Assembly: GCF_016889805.1 (NCBI RefSeq)
Contig: NZ_CP069535.1
Coordinates: 434,001-498,000 of the forward strand
Origin: Rhodanobacter sp. FDAARGOS 1247
GTDB lineage: Bacteria; Pseudomonadota; Gammaproteobacteria; Xanthomonadales; Rhodanobacteraceae
DNA length: 64,000 nt
Reading direction: 5' to 3'
Part shown: positions 46,260 through 53,728 of the stretch, piece by piece
Layout: every line of letters begins with the position of its first letter
Position numbering within the stretch: the stretch's first letter is position 1
Notes under the pieces: generated by a model
Database searches by the model: none
What the model was told of the DNA's origin: nothing
Seen by the model: the letters and a program-made list of their open reading frames with translations, nothing else
Translations under genes and position numbers: made by a program

Positions 46260-47014
46260 CAGCCACGCTCCCGGTCGGCGACGAGCCGGCGCGTCGCCAG
46301 CGCCAGCGACAGCGCGGCCAGCAACACGAACCACGCGATGTCGGCGCTGGACACCAGTCCGCGCAGCAGCGGCTGCAGGTGCGAGCTCATCGCCAGCCAG
46401 TTGACCGCGCCACCGTTGATGCCGGCCAGTTGCGCGCCCTGGTTCACGCTCCACAGCGCCAGCGCGATGACCAGGGCGGCGGCAGCCGCAATCGCCGGAT
46501 GCGAGGCGAAGCTGGAGCAGGCCACCGCGATCGCCGCCAGCGTGGCCAGCATCAGGGCGAGGCCCAGGCTGGCGGCGGCCAGCTTGCCCCAGTCGAAGTG
46601 GGTGGCGTGCATCAGCGCCAGCGGCATCGCCAGGGTCAGTGCCAGCCACAACAGCAGCCAGCCGAGCAGGGCCAGGTACTTGCCCAGCACGATGCGCGAA
46701 GCGGGCACGCCCGCGGCGAACATCAGCGGCAAGGTGCCGTTGCGACGTTCGCCGGCGATCACCGACATGCCCAGCAGCGGCACCACCAGGAAGGCCAACT
46801 GGGCGAGCTGGCCCAGCAGCGGCACGCCGACCAGGTCGACGAAGCCGGGGCCGTCAGGCTGGGCGGCGCGCTGGATCTGGCCGGCCAGGAAGATGCCCAG
46901 CAGCAGGGTGAAGTTCCAGGCCAGCCAGGCCAGCGTCAACGCCGCCAGCACCCAGGCCAGCGGGCGCACCAGCAACCGGCGCCATTCCAGTCGTGCCACC
47001 GCAAGCAGGGTCAT
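46259..47014 (-). CDS. ABC-2-type transporter permease (GldF-like)
   Basis: The protein of 251 residues has six predicted membrane helices (VLAALTLAWLAWNFTLLLGIF to IAWFVLLAALSLALA). The region AGERRNGTLPLMFAAGVPAS corresponds to the coupling region of ABC-2 permeases that contacts the ATPase. Overlaps both neighbours by 1-4 nt (ATGA with the ATPase gene), so stoichiometric expression is likely. Substrate unknown. Confidence 0.88.
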   Translation of the reverse strand: MTLLAVARLEWRRLLVRPLAWVLAALTLAWLAWNFTLLLGIFLAGQIQRAAQPDGPGFVDLVGVPLLGQLAQLAFLVVPLLGMSVIAGERRNGTLPLMFAAGVPASRIVLGKYLALLGWLLLWLALTLAMPLALMHATHFDWGKLAAASLGLALMLATLAAIAVACSSFASHPAIAAAAALVIALALWSVNQGAQLAGINGGAVNWLAMSSHLQPLLRGLVSSADIAWFVLLAALSLALATRRLVADRERG

Positions 47015-47772
47015 GCAGCCTGCGCCTTGTCGCTGCCGTTCATCGCAATCCCGAAGAAGGTCTGTTCCAGTGCCGCGTGGTCGTCGACCAGCACGGCGCC
47101 GTCATGGCGCAGCGTGCCCTCGTGCAGGATCGCCACGCGATCGCACACCGCGGTCACCTCGGCCAGCAGGTGGGTGGACAGGATCACCGCGGTGCCGGCG
47201 GCGGCCTGCTCGCGGATCAGCGCGCGCAAGGCGGCGACCTGCACCGGATCGAGCGCGTTGGCCGGTTCGTCCAGCACCAGCAGGGCCGGGCGATGCAGCA
47301 GCGCGCAGGCCAGCCCCAGCCGCTGGCGCTGGCCTTGCGACAGCACGCCGGCCAGGCGCCGGGCCAGTGGCTGCAGTTCCAGCCGCTCGATGATTGCGTT
47401 GCGGGCCGCGCGCAGGTCGCTGCCGTTCATGCCGCGCAAGCGTCCGTGCGCGTCCAGGTGCTCTTCCACCGTGAGCTCGGCCCACACCGGCGCACGCTCG
47501 GGCAGCCAGCCGATCTGGTGGCGGGCGAGTTCCGGATATTCGAGGAAATCCTCGCCGTTCAGCTGGATGCCGCCGCTGTCCGGGCGCAGCGCGCCGGCGA
47601 TCATCGACAAGGTGGTCGACTTGCCGGCGCCGTTGACGCCCAGCAGGCCCATCACCTCGCCGCTTCTCAGCGCCAGGCTGAGCTCGCGCACGGCCTGGCG
47701 GCCGGCGCGTCGGCGGCTGAGGCGATCCAGTTGCAGCACGGTCTTGGGTGAGGCCGGAACGATGGTGGTCAT
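47011..47772 (-). CDS. ABC transporter ATP-binding protein (GldA-like)
   Basis: The protein of 253 residues has Walker A LLGVNGAGKSTTL, signature LSQGQRQRLGLA, Walker B LLVLDEPANALDP and the H-loop STHLL. It is the first gene of the operon with the permease, GldG-like and DUF4340 genes (47772 to 44403, all on the minus strand, minimal spacing). The set is an exporter or cell-surface machine of the Gld/NatA class. Confidence 0.93.
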   Translation of the reverse strand: MTTIVPASPKTVLQLDRLSRRRAGRQAVRELSLALRSGEVMGLLGVNGAGKSTTLSMIAGALRPDSGGIQLNGEDFLEYPELARHQIGWLPERAPVWAELTVEEHLDAHGRLRGMNGSDLRAARNAIIERLELQPLARRLAGVLSQGQRQRLGLACALLHRPALLVLDEPANALDPVQVAALRALIREQAAAGTAVILSTHLLAEVTAVCDRVAILHEGTLRHDGAVLVDDHAALEQTFFGIAMNGSDKAQAA

Positions 47773-47935
47773 TGCCTGATTGTCATGGCGCCCCCATCCT
47801 GAAACAACAGGCGCGTGAATAACGTCGCCTTAGCTTCCACGGCTTGACCAACTGCTATCATTCGTGGTTCGCAACATGCTGGTGGGTACGGAAGCCCCTG
47901 ATTTACACTGACTTGTCCCTCATCCGGTGCCTTCC

Positions 47936-49129
47936 ATGCTCGACGCGGTAATCAATTTCCTCAACGATGGTCTGACCGGCGCAAGCTGGGGCCAGATCGC
48001 CGTGTACATGCTGGTGATGACCCAGCTCACCATCTTCACGGTGACCCTGTACCTGCATCGCAGCCAGACCCATCGCGGCGTGGATTTCCATCCGGCGCTG
48101 GCGCACTTCTTCCGTTTCTGGGGCTGGCTCACCACCGGCATGGTCACCCGCGAGTGGGTGGCGGTGCATCGCAAGCACCACGCCAAGGTCGAGACCGCGG
48201 ACGATCCGCACAGCCCGATGATCTACGGCATCAAGAAGGTGTTCTGGGATGGCGTGTCGCTGTACCGCGACGCCTGCGAGAACAAGCAGGACATGGAGCA
48301 GTACGGCCGCGGCACCCCCGACGACTGGGTCGAGAAGCACGTCTACGGCGCGCATCCGTATTGGGGCCCGACCCTGATGCTGTTCATCAGCGTGGCGCTG
48401 TTCGGCGTGATCGGTGCGGCGCTGTGGGCGCTGCAGATGGTGTGGATTCCGTTCTGGGCCGCCGGCTTCGTCAACGGCATCGGCCACTGGGCCGGCTATC
48501 GCAACTTCGAAAGCGCGGACACCGCGCGCAACCTGATCCCGTGGGCGTTCTGGATCGGCGGCGAAGAGCTGCACAACAACCATCATGCGTTCCCCAGCTC
48601 GGCCAAGTTCGCCCTGCGCAAGTGGGAATTCGACATCGGCTGGGCGGCGATCTGCGGCCTGCGTGCGGTGGGCCTGGCCAAGGTGCTGCGCGTGGCGCCC
48701 ACCCTCGACATCCGTCCGAACGTGCGCCTGCCCGATGCCGAAACGCTGAAGGCCGTGCTGACCCATCGCTTCCAGGCGATGACCGACTACTACCGCGGCG
48801 TGATCCTGCCGACCATCGCCGAAGAAGCGCAGCATGCCGGCGAAAGCCTGAAGTCCACCCCGCGTCGCCTGCGTCGCGCGCTGGCCGACGGTGGTCGCTG
48901 GCTGGACAGCGAAGGCCGCGACCGCATGCAGGCGGTGCTGGCCAGGCGTCCGACGCTGGCCACCGTGGTCGAGTTCCGCAGCCGCCTGGTGGCGCTGATG
49001 GAGCAGCGCGGTGCCGAACAGGCGCTGAAGGGCCTGCAGCAGTGGATTCACGAAGCCGAGGAAAGCGGCATCCGGGCGCTGCAGGAATTCGCCCAGCGGC
49101 TGAAGGGCTACGGCGTGGCCACGGCCTGA
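47936..49129 (+). CDS. Fatty acid (acyl-CoA type) desaturase with C-terminal extension
   Basis: The protein of 397 residues is an integral membrane di-iron desaturase. The three histidine boxes are YLHRSQTH (HxxxxH), VHRKHHAKVE (HxxHH) and HNNHHAFP (HxxHH), in the order of delta-9 acyl-lipid/acyl-CoA desaturases. The N- and mid-region show four hydrophobic helices. Beyond about residue 270 is a 130-residue, Arg/Glu-rich coiled-coil-like tail not found in the core family. ATG 47936 is preferred over GTG 47927. A terminator follows at 49154. Confidence 0.92.
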   Translation: MLDAVINFLNDGLTGASWGQIAVYMLVMTQLTIFTVTLYLHRSQTHRGVDFHPALAHFFRFWGWLTTGMVTREWVAVHRKHHAKVETADDPHSPMIYGIKKVFWDGVSLYRDACENKQDMEQYGRGTPDDWVEKHVYGAHPYWGPTLMLFISVALFGVIGAALWALQMVWIPFWAAGFVNGIGHWAGYRNFESADTARNLIPWAFWIGGEELHNNHHAFPSSAKFALRKWEFDIGWAAICGLRAVGLAKVLRVAPTLDIRPNVRLPDAETLKAVLTHRFQAMTDYYRGVILPTIAEEAQHAGESLKSTPRRLRRALADGGRWLDSEGRDRMQAVLARRPTLATVVEFRSRLVALMEQRGAEQALKGLQQWIHEAEESGIRALQEFAQRLKGYGVATA

Positions 49130-49153
49130 TCGGAAGCCAGCAAGTTTCAGCAG

Positions 49154-49181
49154 AACCCGCCGTCCGGCGGGTTTTGTTTTT
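49154..49181 (+). terminator. Rho-independent terminator after the desaturase gene
   Basis: AACCCGCCG pairs with CGGCGGGTT across a 2-nt loop, followed by TTGTTTTT. The start of the next gene is only 25 bp downstream. Confidence 0.88.
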
Positions 49182-49205
49182 CGGGGATTGGCACGGGGGA
49201 AACGG

Positions 49206-50318
49206 ATGGCCTTGCGCGTAGTGTTGATCGGCGCCACCGGCGTGTTCGGTTCGCGCATCGCCAGCCAGCTGGCGGGCGATCCGCGCTTTCAACTGGTCGT
49301 CGCCGGCCGACGGGCGCAGAGCCTGGCGGCGCTGCGTGATGCACTGGGCGATGCCTCGGTGCAGCTGGCTGCGCTCGACGTGGCCGCGCCGGGTCTGGCC
49401 GATGCGCTGGCCGCGTTGCGGCCGCAGCTGGTGATCCACGCGGCCGGTCCGTTCCAGCAACAGGACTATCGGGTGGCCGAGGCCTGCCTGGCCTGCGCCA
49501 GCGACTACATCGACCTTGCCGACGGACGCGACTTCGTCGGCGGCATGAGCCGCCTGGACGAGCGTGCGCGGGAGGCCGGCCGCCTGCTGGTCAGCGGCGC
49601 CTCCACGGTGCCCGCGCTGAGCAGCGCGGTGGTGGATGATTTGTTGCCGCGCTTCGCCACCCTCGACGTGATCGAACACGCGATCAGCCCCGGCAACCGC
49701 ACGCCCCGTGGCGACGCCACGGTGGCGGCGATCCTGGGCTATTGCGGTCGACCGGTGCAACTGTGGCGCGACGGTCGCTGGCAGCGGGGCCACGGCTGGA
49801 TGCTGACGCGGCGCCTGCGGTTTTCGTTCGGAGCGCGCTGGGTCGGCTTGTGCGACGTGCCGGATCTGGCCCTGTTCCCGTTGCGCTATCCCGGCGTGCG
49901 CATGGTGATCTTCCGGGCGGGGCTGGAGCTGAAGCTTCTGCACTTCGGCATGCTGGCCGCGGCGTGGCTGGTGCGGCTGGGACTGCTGCGCGACCTGGCC
50001 CGCCACGCCACGCGCCTGCGCCGGATCAGCGAGTGGTTCCTCGGCGCGGGCAGCGACGTGGGCGGCATGCTGGTCGAGCTGGGCGGGCGCGACACGCAGG
50101 GGCGGGCGCTGAAGTTGCGCTGGTCGTTGCGCGCCGGTGCTGGCGATGGCCCGCAGATTCCCGCCACACCCGCGGTGGTGCTGGCCCGCAAGCTGGCCGA
50201 CGGCAGCCTGTTGGCGCGCGGAGCAATGCCGTGCATGGGCCTGTTCACGCTCGACGAGGCGCTTGAAGCACTCGATGGCTTCGCGATCCAGACGCAGCTG
50301 GCAACGCTTACGGGCTGA
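49206..50318 (+). CDS. Saccharopine dehydrogenase-like NAD(P)-binding protein
   Basis: The protein of 370 residues begins with a Rossmann motif LRVVLIGATGVFGSRIASQL (GxxGxxG). The segment HAAGPFQQQDYRVAEACLAC and SGASTVPALSSAVV are those of the saccharopine dehydrogenase/LYS9-like family of short-chain-like reductases. It lacks a clear membrane domain. The neighbours on the opposite strand are a DCC-family protein and a DUF4166 protein, a grouping seen in other genomes. It overlaps the DCC gene's end by 11 bp, tail to tail. Confidence 0.85.
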   Translation: MALRVVLIGATGVFGSRIASQLAGDPRFQLVVAGRRAQSLAALRDALGDASVQLAALDVAAPGLADALAALRPQLVIHAAGPFQQQDYRVAEACLACASDYIDLADGRDFVGGMSRLDERAREAGRLLVSGASTVPALSSAVVDDLLPRFATLDVIEHAISPGNRTPRGDATVAAILGYCGRPVQLWRDGRWQRGHGWMLTRRLRFSFGARWVGLCDVPDLALFPLRYPGVRMVIFRAGLELKLLHFGMLAAAWLVRLGLLRDLARHATRLRRISEWFLGAGSDVGGMLVELGGRDTQGRALKLRWSLRAGAGDGPQIPATPAVVLARKLADGSLLARGAMPCMGLFTLDEALEALDGFAIQTQLATLTG

Positions 50319-50724
50319 AACGCGCGCGTTGTTCCGGCGTGGGCACGAAGCAACTGTGGCTCTGTCCGAAGATCCGGTAGCGGTGGCGGGCCACGAAGCG
50401 GTAAGCCGGGTCGCCGAGCCAGCGCGGCACCCGATGCAGCGCATGGCCCAGCCAGCGCCAGCGACGCTGGCCCAGGCTGCGCAGGATCTGCACGATCGCC
50501 CGGGTGTCGGTGTAGCCGCGATGGTCTTCGACCAGCAGGAACGACAGCGGCGAGTCCGGGTCCAGCCCATGCGCCAGCAGCAGGGCGCGGCCGTGCTCCG
50601 ACTGCATCGCGGCGAAGTGATAGCGCGCCGCGCGATCGTGCTTCAGCAGGAAGCGCACCCAGCGACTGCACAGCAGGCAGACGCCGTCGAACACGATCAC
50701 CGGCGCGGCGGTTTCAGCCTTCAT
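50308..50724 (-). CDS. DCC-family thiol-disulfide oxidoreductase-like protein
   Basis: The protein of 138 residues has the DCC motif FDGVCLLCSRWVRF: the D-G-V-C-x-L-C pattern, with the two active-site-like Cys. The rest (HRVPRWLGDPAYRFVARHRY) is conserved. DCC proteins are predicted thioredoxin-fold oxidoreductases. Overlaps the DUF4166 gene by 11 nt (50714-50724), so they are co-transcribed on the minus strand. Confidence 0.85.
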   Translation of the reverse strand: MKAETAAPVIVFDGVCLLCSRWVRFLLKHDRAARYHFAAMQSEHGRALLLAHGLDPDSPLSFLLVEDHRGYTDTRAIVQILRSLGQRRWRWLGHALHRVPRWLGDPAYRFVARHRYRIFGQSHSCFVPTPEQRARFSP

Positions 50725-51289
50725 CCGGTGCCGCCCCGGCTTGCGAAGGTTCCAGCCAGCCGTGGTAGGCGACCAGCTGGCCCAGCCAAGGCAGCCGCAC
50801 GTCGACGCTGAACTGGTAGCGACCGTCACGGATGCCGCTGCGCGAAAGCACTTGGCCATGCAGCGCCCGCGGGCAGGGCAGGCCGAGGAAGTGCACGCTG
50901 CGCAGCTGCCAGTCGATCGCGTCGCCGTCCTGGCGCAGGGCGAAACCCAGCCGGGCCGGTCCCAGCGTTTCGAACAGCAGGGGCGAGCCGCTGCGCCGCC
51001 CCAGCGTGGAGCGCATCTGCCGGCTGGCGAAACGGCGGGTCCAGACTTCGCGGTCGTCGCGGCGTTCGATGGTCAGTGCCAGTGCCTGCGCCGGGCCTGG
51101 CGACGGCAAGCCCAGCAGCCGGCGCAACCAGCGCGCGGGCAGGCGGCGGTCGCCGGTGATGTCGGCCAGGCCGCTGGCCTGCAGCCGTGGCGACGAGCCG
51201 TGCATGGCCTGCACCGCCGCTGGCAACTGTCGCCAGCTCTCGTCGCCGAGCAGCTCGGGAAACAATCCGATCAATGGGGCGGGACTCAT
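50714..51289 (-). CDS. DUF4166 domain-containing protein
   Basis: The protein of 191 residues has the DUF4166 pattern: HGSSPRLQASGLADI near the start, a Trp/Arg-rich middle (REVWTRRFASRQMRST), and an end strand LPWLGQLVAYHGWLEP. It has no signal peptide or membrane helix. DUF4166 is often found fused or adjacent to saccharopine dehydrogenase-like reductases, as in this cluster. Function unknown. Confidence 0.85.
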   Translation of the reverse strand: MSPAPLIGLFPELLGDESWRQLPAAVQAMHGSSPRLQASGLADITGDRRLPARWLRRLLGLPSPGPAQALALTIERRDDREVWTRRFASRQMRSTLGRRSGSPLLFETLGPARLGFALRQDGDAIDWQLRSVHFLGLPCPRALHGQVLSRSGIRDGRYQFSVDVRLPWLGQLVAYHGWLEPSQAGAAPDEG

Positions 51290-51330
51290 CCGGCGATGAT
51301 GCGTGGCGGTCGCCGGCCCGGCAAGCAGGC

Positions 51331-51366
51331 AAAAGAAAACCCGCCACGGGGGCGGGTTTTCTTCGG
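51331..51366 (-). terminator. Terminator downstream of rpmG
   Basis: AAAACCCGCC and GGCGGGTTTT form a symmetrical stem with a 4-6-nt loop, flanked by A/T runs on both sides, so it can terminate on either strand. It lies 13 bp after the rpmG stop on the minus strand. Confidence 0.85.
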
Positions 51367-51378
51367 CGCGGCGATCAA

Positions 51379-51546
51379 TTACTTGATCTTGCCTTCCTTG
51401 TACATCACGTGCTTGCGAACAACCGGATCGTACTTCTTGAACTCGAACTTTTCCGGGGTGTTCTTCTTGTTCTTCTGCGTGGTGTAGAAGTGACCGGTGC
51501 CGGCCGTGGAGATCATGCGGATCTTGTCTTGGGTCTTGTTAGCCAT
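51379..51546 (-). CDS. rpmG: 50S ribosomal protein L33 (zinc-free type)
   Basis: The protein of 55 residues ([20 protein letters not shown]) has the L33 sequence. It has no CxxC pairs, so it is the C-minus, zinc-independent form. It lies 10 nt downstream of rpmB on the minus strand, the standard bacterial pairing rpmB-rpmG. Confidence 0.97.
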   Translation of the reverse strand: MANKTQDKIRMISTAGTGHFYTTQKNKKNTPEKFEFKKYDPVVRKHVMYKEGKIK

Positions 51547-51556
51547 GGTTTGATCC

Positions 51557-51793
51557 TCAGACCTTTTCGCCGCGGGCGCGCATGTCGGCAATCACGGCCT
51601 CGATGCCATTCTTGTCGATGGTGCGCAGGGCGTTGTTGGAAACGCGCAGCTTGATCCAGCGGTTCTCGCTGGCCACCCAGAAACGACGCTCATGCAGGTT
51701 GGGCAACCAGCGGCGACGGGTACGGTTGTTGGCGTGCGAGACGTTGTTGCCGCTCATCACACCCTTACCGGTGACTTGACATACACGGGCCAT
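51557..51793 (-). CDS. rpmB: 50S ribosomal protein L28
   Basis: The protein of 78 residues ([20 protein letters not shown]) is L28. Only one Cys is present, so it is also the zinc-free form. A strong GGAGG site precedes ATG 51793. A 6-bp hairpin in the leader (ACACCC/GGGTGT, 51817-51836) may be part of a control element. Confidence 0.97.
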   Translation of the reverse strand: MARVCQVTGKGVMSGNNVSHANNRTRRRWLPNLHERRFWVASENRWIKLRVSNNALRTIDKNGIEAVIADMRARGEKV

Positions 51794-52085
51794 GACGACC
51801 TCCGTAAATTTTTTTGACACCCGTTGGCCAGGGTGTGATCGGCCCAGCGGCGCCATGCGCCACGCGATGCTGGAGGTCTTGCGTCGCATGAGCGTGAGGT
51901 CCGTACCGCGTGGCGGACCGCCCGGAAGCACCGGGTCGACAGAGGCGAGCCGCGTATTCTCGCAGAAAAACAGCGCCCTGCGCAATCTTTGCCGCATTTG
52001 GCGGTTTGCGCCGGCGTGCGCGCGGCGGGGATGTATGGAACAATCGTCCTCTTTTATTCAAACGACCCGACTCGAGGAACGCCCG
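51794..52085. promoter_or_regulatory. Divergent rpmB / secB promoter region
   Basis: This 292-bp stretch separates the divergent rpmB and secB genes. The rpmB side holds a purine-rich leader with an ACACCC/GGGTGT stem and a run of seven T (plus strand) beside the SD. No convincing -35/-10 pair with good spacing was found; an AT-rich block around 52030-52065 is a plausible secB promoter. Confidence 0.4.
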
Positions 52086-52589
52086 ATGGCACAAGAGATC
52101 ACCAACGACCAGGCCAACGGCCAGTCCAGTCAGCCGCAGCTGGTGATGCAGAAGATCTACGTGAAGGACGTGTCCTTCGAGGCGCCGAACGCGCCGCAGA
52201 TCTTCCAGGAGATCGACGAGAAGGACCAGCCGCAGGTGCAGCTGAACCTGGGCCAGAAGGCCACCGATCTGGGCAACAACATGTACGAGGTGGTGCTCAG
52301 CCTGACCCTGACCTGCACCATCGGCCAGCGCACCGCGTATCTGGCGGAAGTGGAGCAGGCCGGCGTGTTCGGCATCGCCGGCTTCAGCGAGGCCGACCAG
52401 GCCGGCATCATCGGCAGCTACTGCCCGAACCTGCTGTTCCCGTACGCCCGCCAGGTGATTTCGTCGCTGGTGCTGGAAGGCGGTTTCCCGCCGTTCCTGC
52501 TGCAGCCGATCAACTTCGATGCGCTGTTCGCCGAACAGCAGCGCCGCGCGATGGGCGGCGACGAAGCCCCGGCCACGCTGAACAGCTGA
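52086..52589 (+). CDS. secB: Protein-export chaperone SecB
   Basis: The protein of 167 residues is SecB: YVKDVSFEAPNAPQIF, then LTLTCTIGQRTAYLAEVEQAG and PNLLFPYARQVISSLV with the conserved hydrophobic groove region. SecB is a tetramer that keeps precursors unfolded and hands them to SecA. It has an acidic, Gln/Asn-rich N-terminus. gpsA follows 9 bp downstream, so they form an operon (the secB-gpsA order is typical). Confidence 0.97.
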   Translation: MAQEITNDQANGQSSQPQLVMQKIYVKDVSFEAPNAPQIFQEIDEKDQPQVQLNLGQKATDLGNNMYEVVLSLTLTCTIGQRTAYLAEVEQAGVFGIAGFSEADQAGIIGSYCPNLLFPYARQVISSLVLEGGFPPFLLQPINFDALFAEQQRRAMGGDEAPATLNS

Positions 52590-52598
52590 GTCCGGCCC

Positions 52599-53624
52599 AT
52601 GCCTGACCACCCGAAGCTGACCGTTCTCGGCGCCGGCTCCTGGGGCACGGCGCTGGCGGCACTGATCGCACGCAACGGCGTGCCCACCACCTTGTGGGGG
52701 CGCGACGCCGGGGCGCTGGCGGCGATGACGGCCGCTCGCGTCAACCAGCGCTACCTGCCGGACATCGAGCTGCCTGAGCAGCTGGGCTACGAAAGCGACC
52801 TGGCCCGCGCCGTGCGCGGGGCCGGCATCGTGCTGATCGTGGTGCCCAGCCATGCCTTCGCCAGCATGCTGGACGAACTGGCACCGCTGCTCGATGCGGA
52901 TACCGCGATCGCCTGGGCCACCAAGGGCTTCGAGCCGGGCACCGGCCGCTTCCTGCACGAACTGGTGGCCGAGAAGCTGCCCGGTCGCGCGGCCGCCGTG
53001 GTCACCGGGCCCTCGTTTGCGAAGGAAGTGGCGTCCGGCCTGCCCAGCGCCGTCACCGTGCACTCGGACGATGCGGCGTTCGCGCAGCAACTGGCGACCC
53101 TGCTGCACGCGCCCAACCTGCGCGCGTATTCCGGCGGCGACGTGCTGGGCGCCGAGCTTGGCGGCGCGATGAAGAACGTGCTGGCGGTGGCCACCGGCAT
53201 CGCCGATGGCATGGACTTGGGCCTCAACGCCCGCGCCGGCCTGATCACCCGCGGCATGAACGAGATGCTGCGGCTGGGCGTGGCGCTGGGCGCGCGGCCG
53301 GAAACCCTGATCGGGCTTTCCGGCCTAGGCGACCTGGTGCTGACCTGCACCGGCGACCTGTCGCGCAACCGCCGGCTGGGTCTGGCGCTGGGCCAGGGCA
53401 TCGCGATCGACGAAGCGGTGCGCCGGATCGGCCAGGTGGTGGAGAGCATCCTCACCGCCGACGAGGTGGCGCGACTGGCCGACAAGCACGGCCTGGACCT
53501 GCCGATCAGTGCCGGCGTGCGCGCCGTGCTGCATGGCGAGGTCACTCCGGTGGAAGGGCTCAAGGCGCTGATGGCGCGCGAGCAGAAGCCGGAATATCCG
53601 CACGGGCTGTTCGGCAACGCCTGA
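52599..53624 (+). CDS. gpsA: NAD(P)-dependent glycerol-3-phosphate dehydrogenase
   Basis: The protein of 341 residues has the nucleotide motif [16 protein letters not shown], the catalytic Lys in [13 protein letters not shown], and the substrate-binding end [20 protein letters not shown]. GpsA makes sn-glycerol-3-phosphate for phospholipid synthesis, which ties it to plsB elsewhere in the window. It is 9 bp after secB. Confidence 0.97.
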   Translation: MPDHPKLTVLGAGSWGTALAALIARNGVPTTLWGRDAGALAAMTAARVNQRYLPDIELPEQLGYESDLARAVRGAGIVLIVVPSHAFASMLDELAPLLDADTAIAWATKGFEPGTGRFLHELVAEKLPGRAAAVVTGPSFAKEVASGLPSAVTVHSDDAAFAQQLATLLHAPNLRAYSGGDVLGAELGGAMKNVLAVATGIADGMDLGLNARAGLITRGMNEMLRLGVALGARPETLIGLSGLGDLVLTCTGDLSRNRRLGLALGQGIAIDEAVRRIGQVVESILTADEVARLADKHGLDLPISAGVRAVLHGEVTPVEGLKALMAREQKPEYPHGLFGNA

Positions 53625-53728
53625 TTCCCCCCGCGCCCCGGCCCGCGTTGGCCGGGGATGCGATCGCAACGGTCGCATCCTGCCCGCGCGCTGCTAAGCT
53701 CAATGTTTTGGTCATCGCCACGGACCGC

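Noticed and set aside
44406..47393. A 995-residue open frame opposite the ABC operon
   Set aside because: It covers four real genes with overlapping starts on the other strand and contains no recognisable domain.
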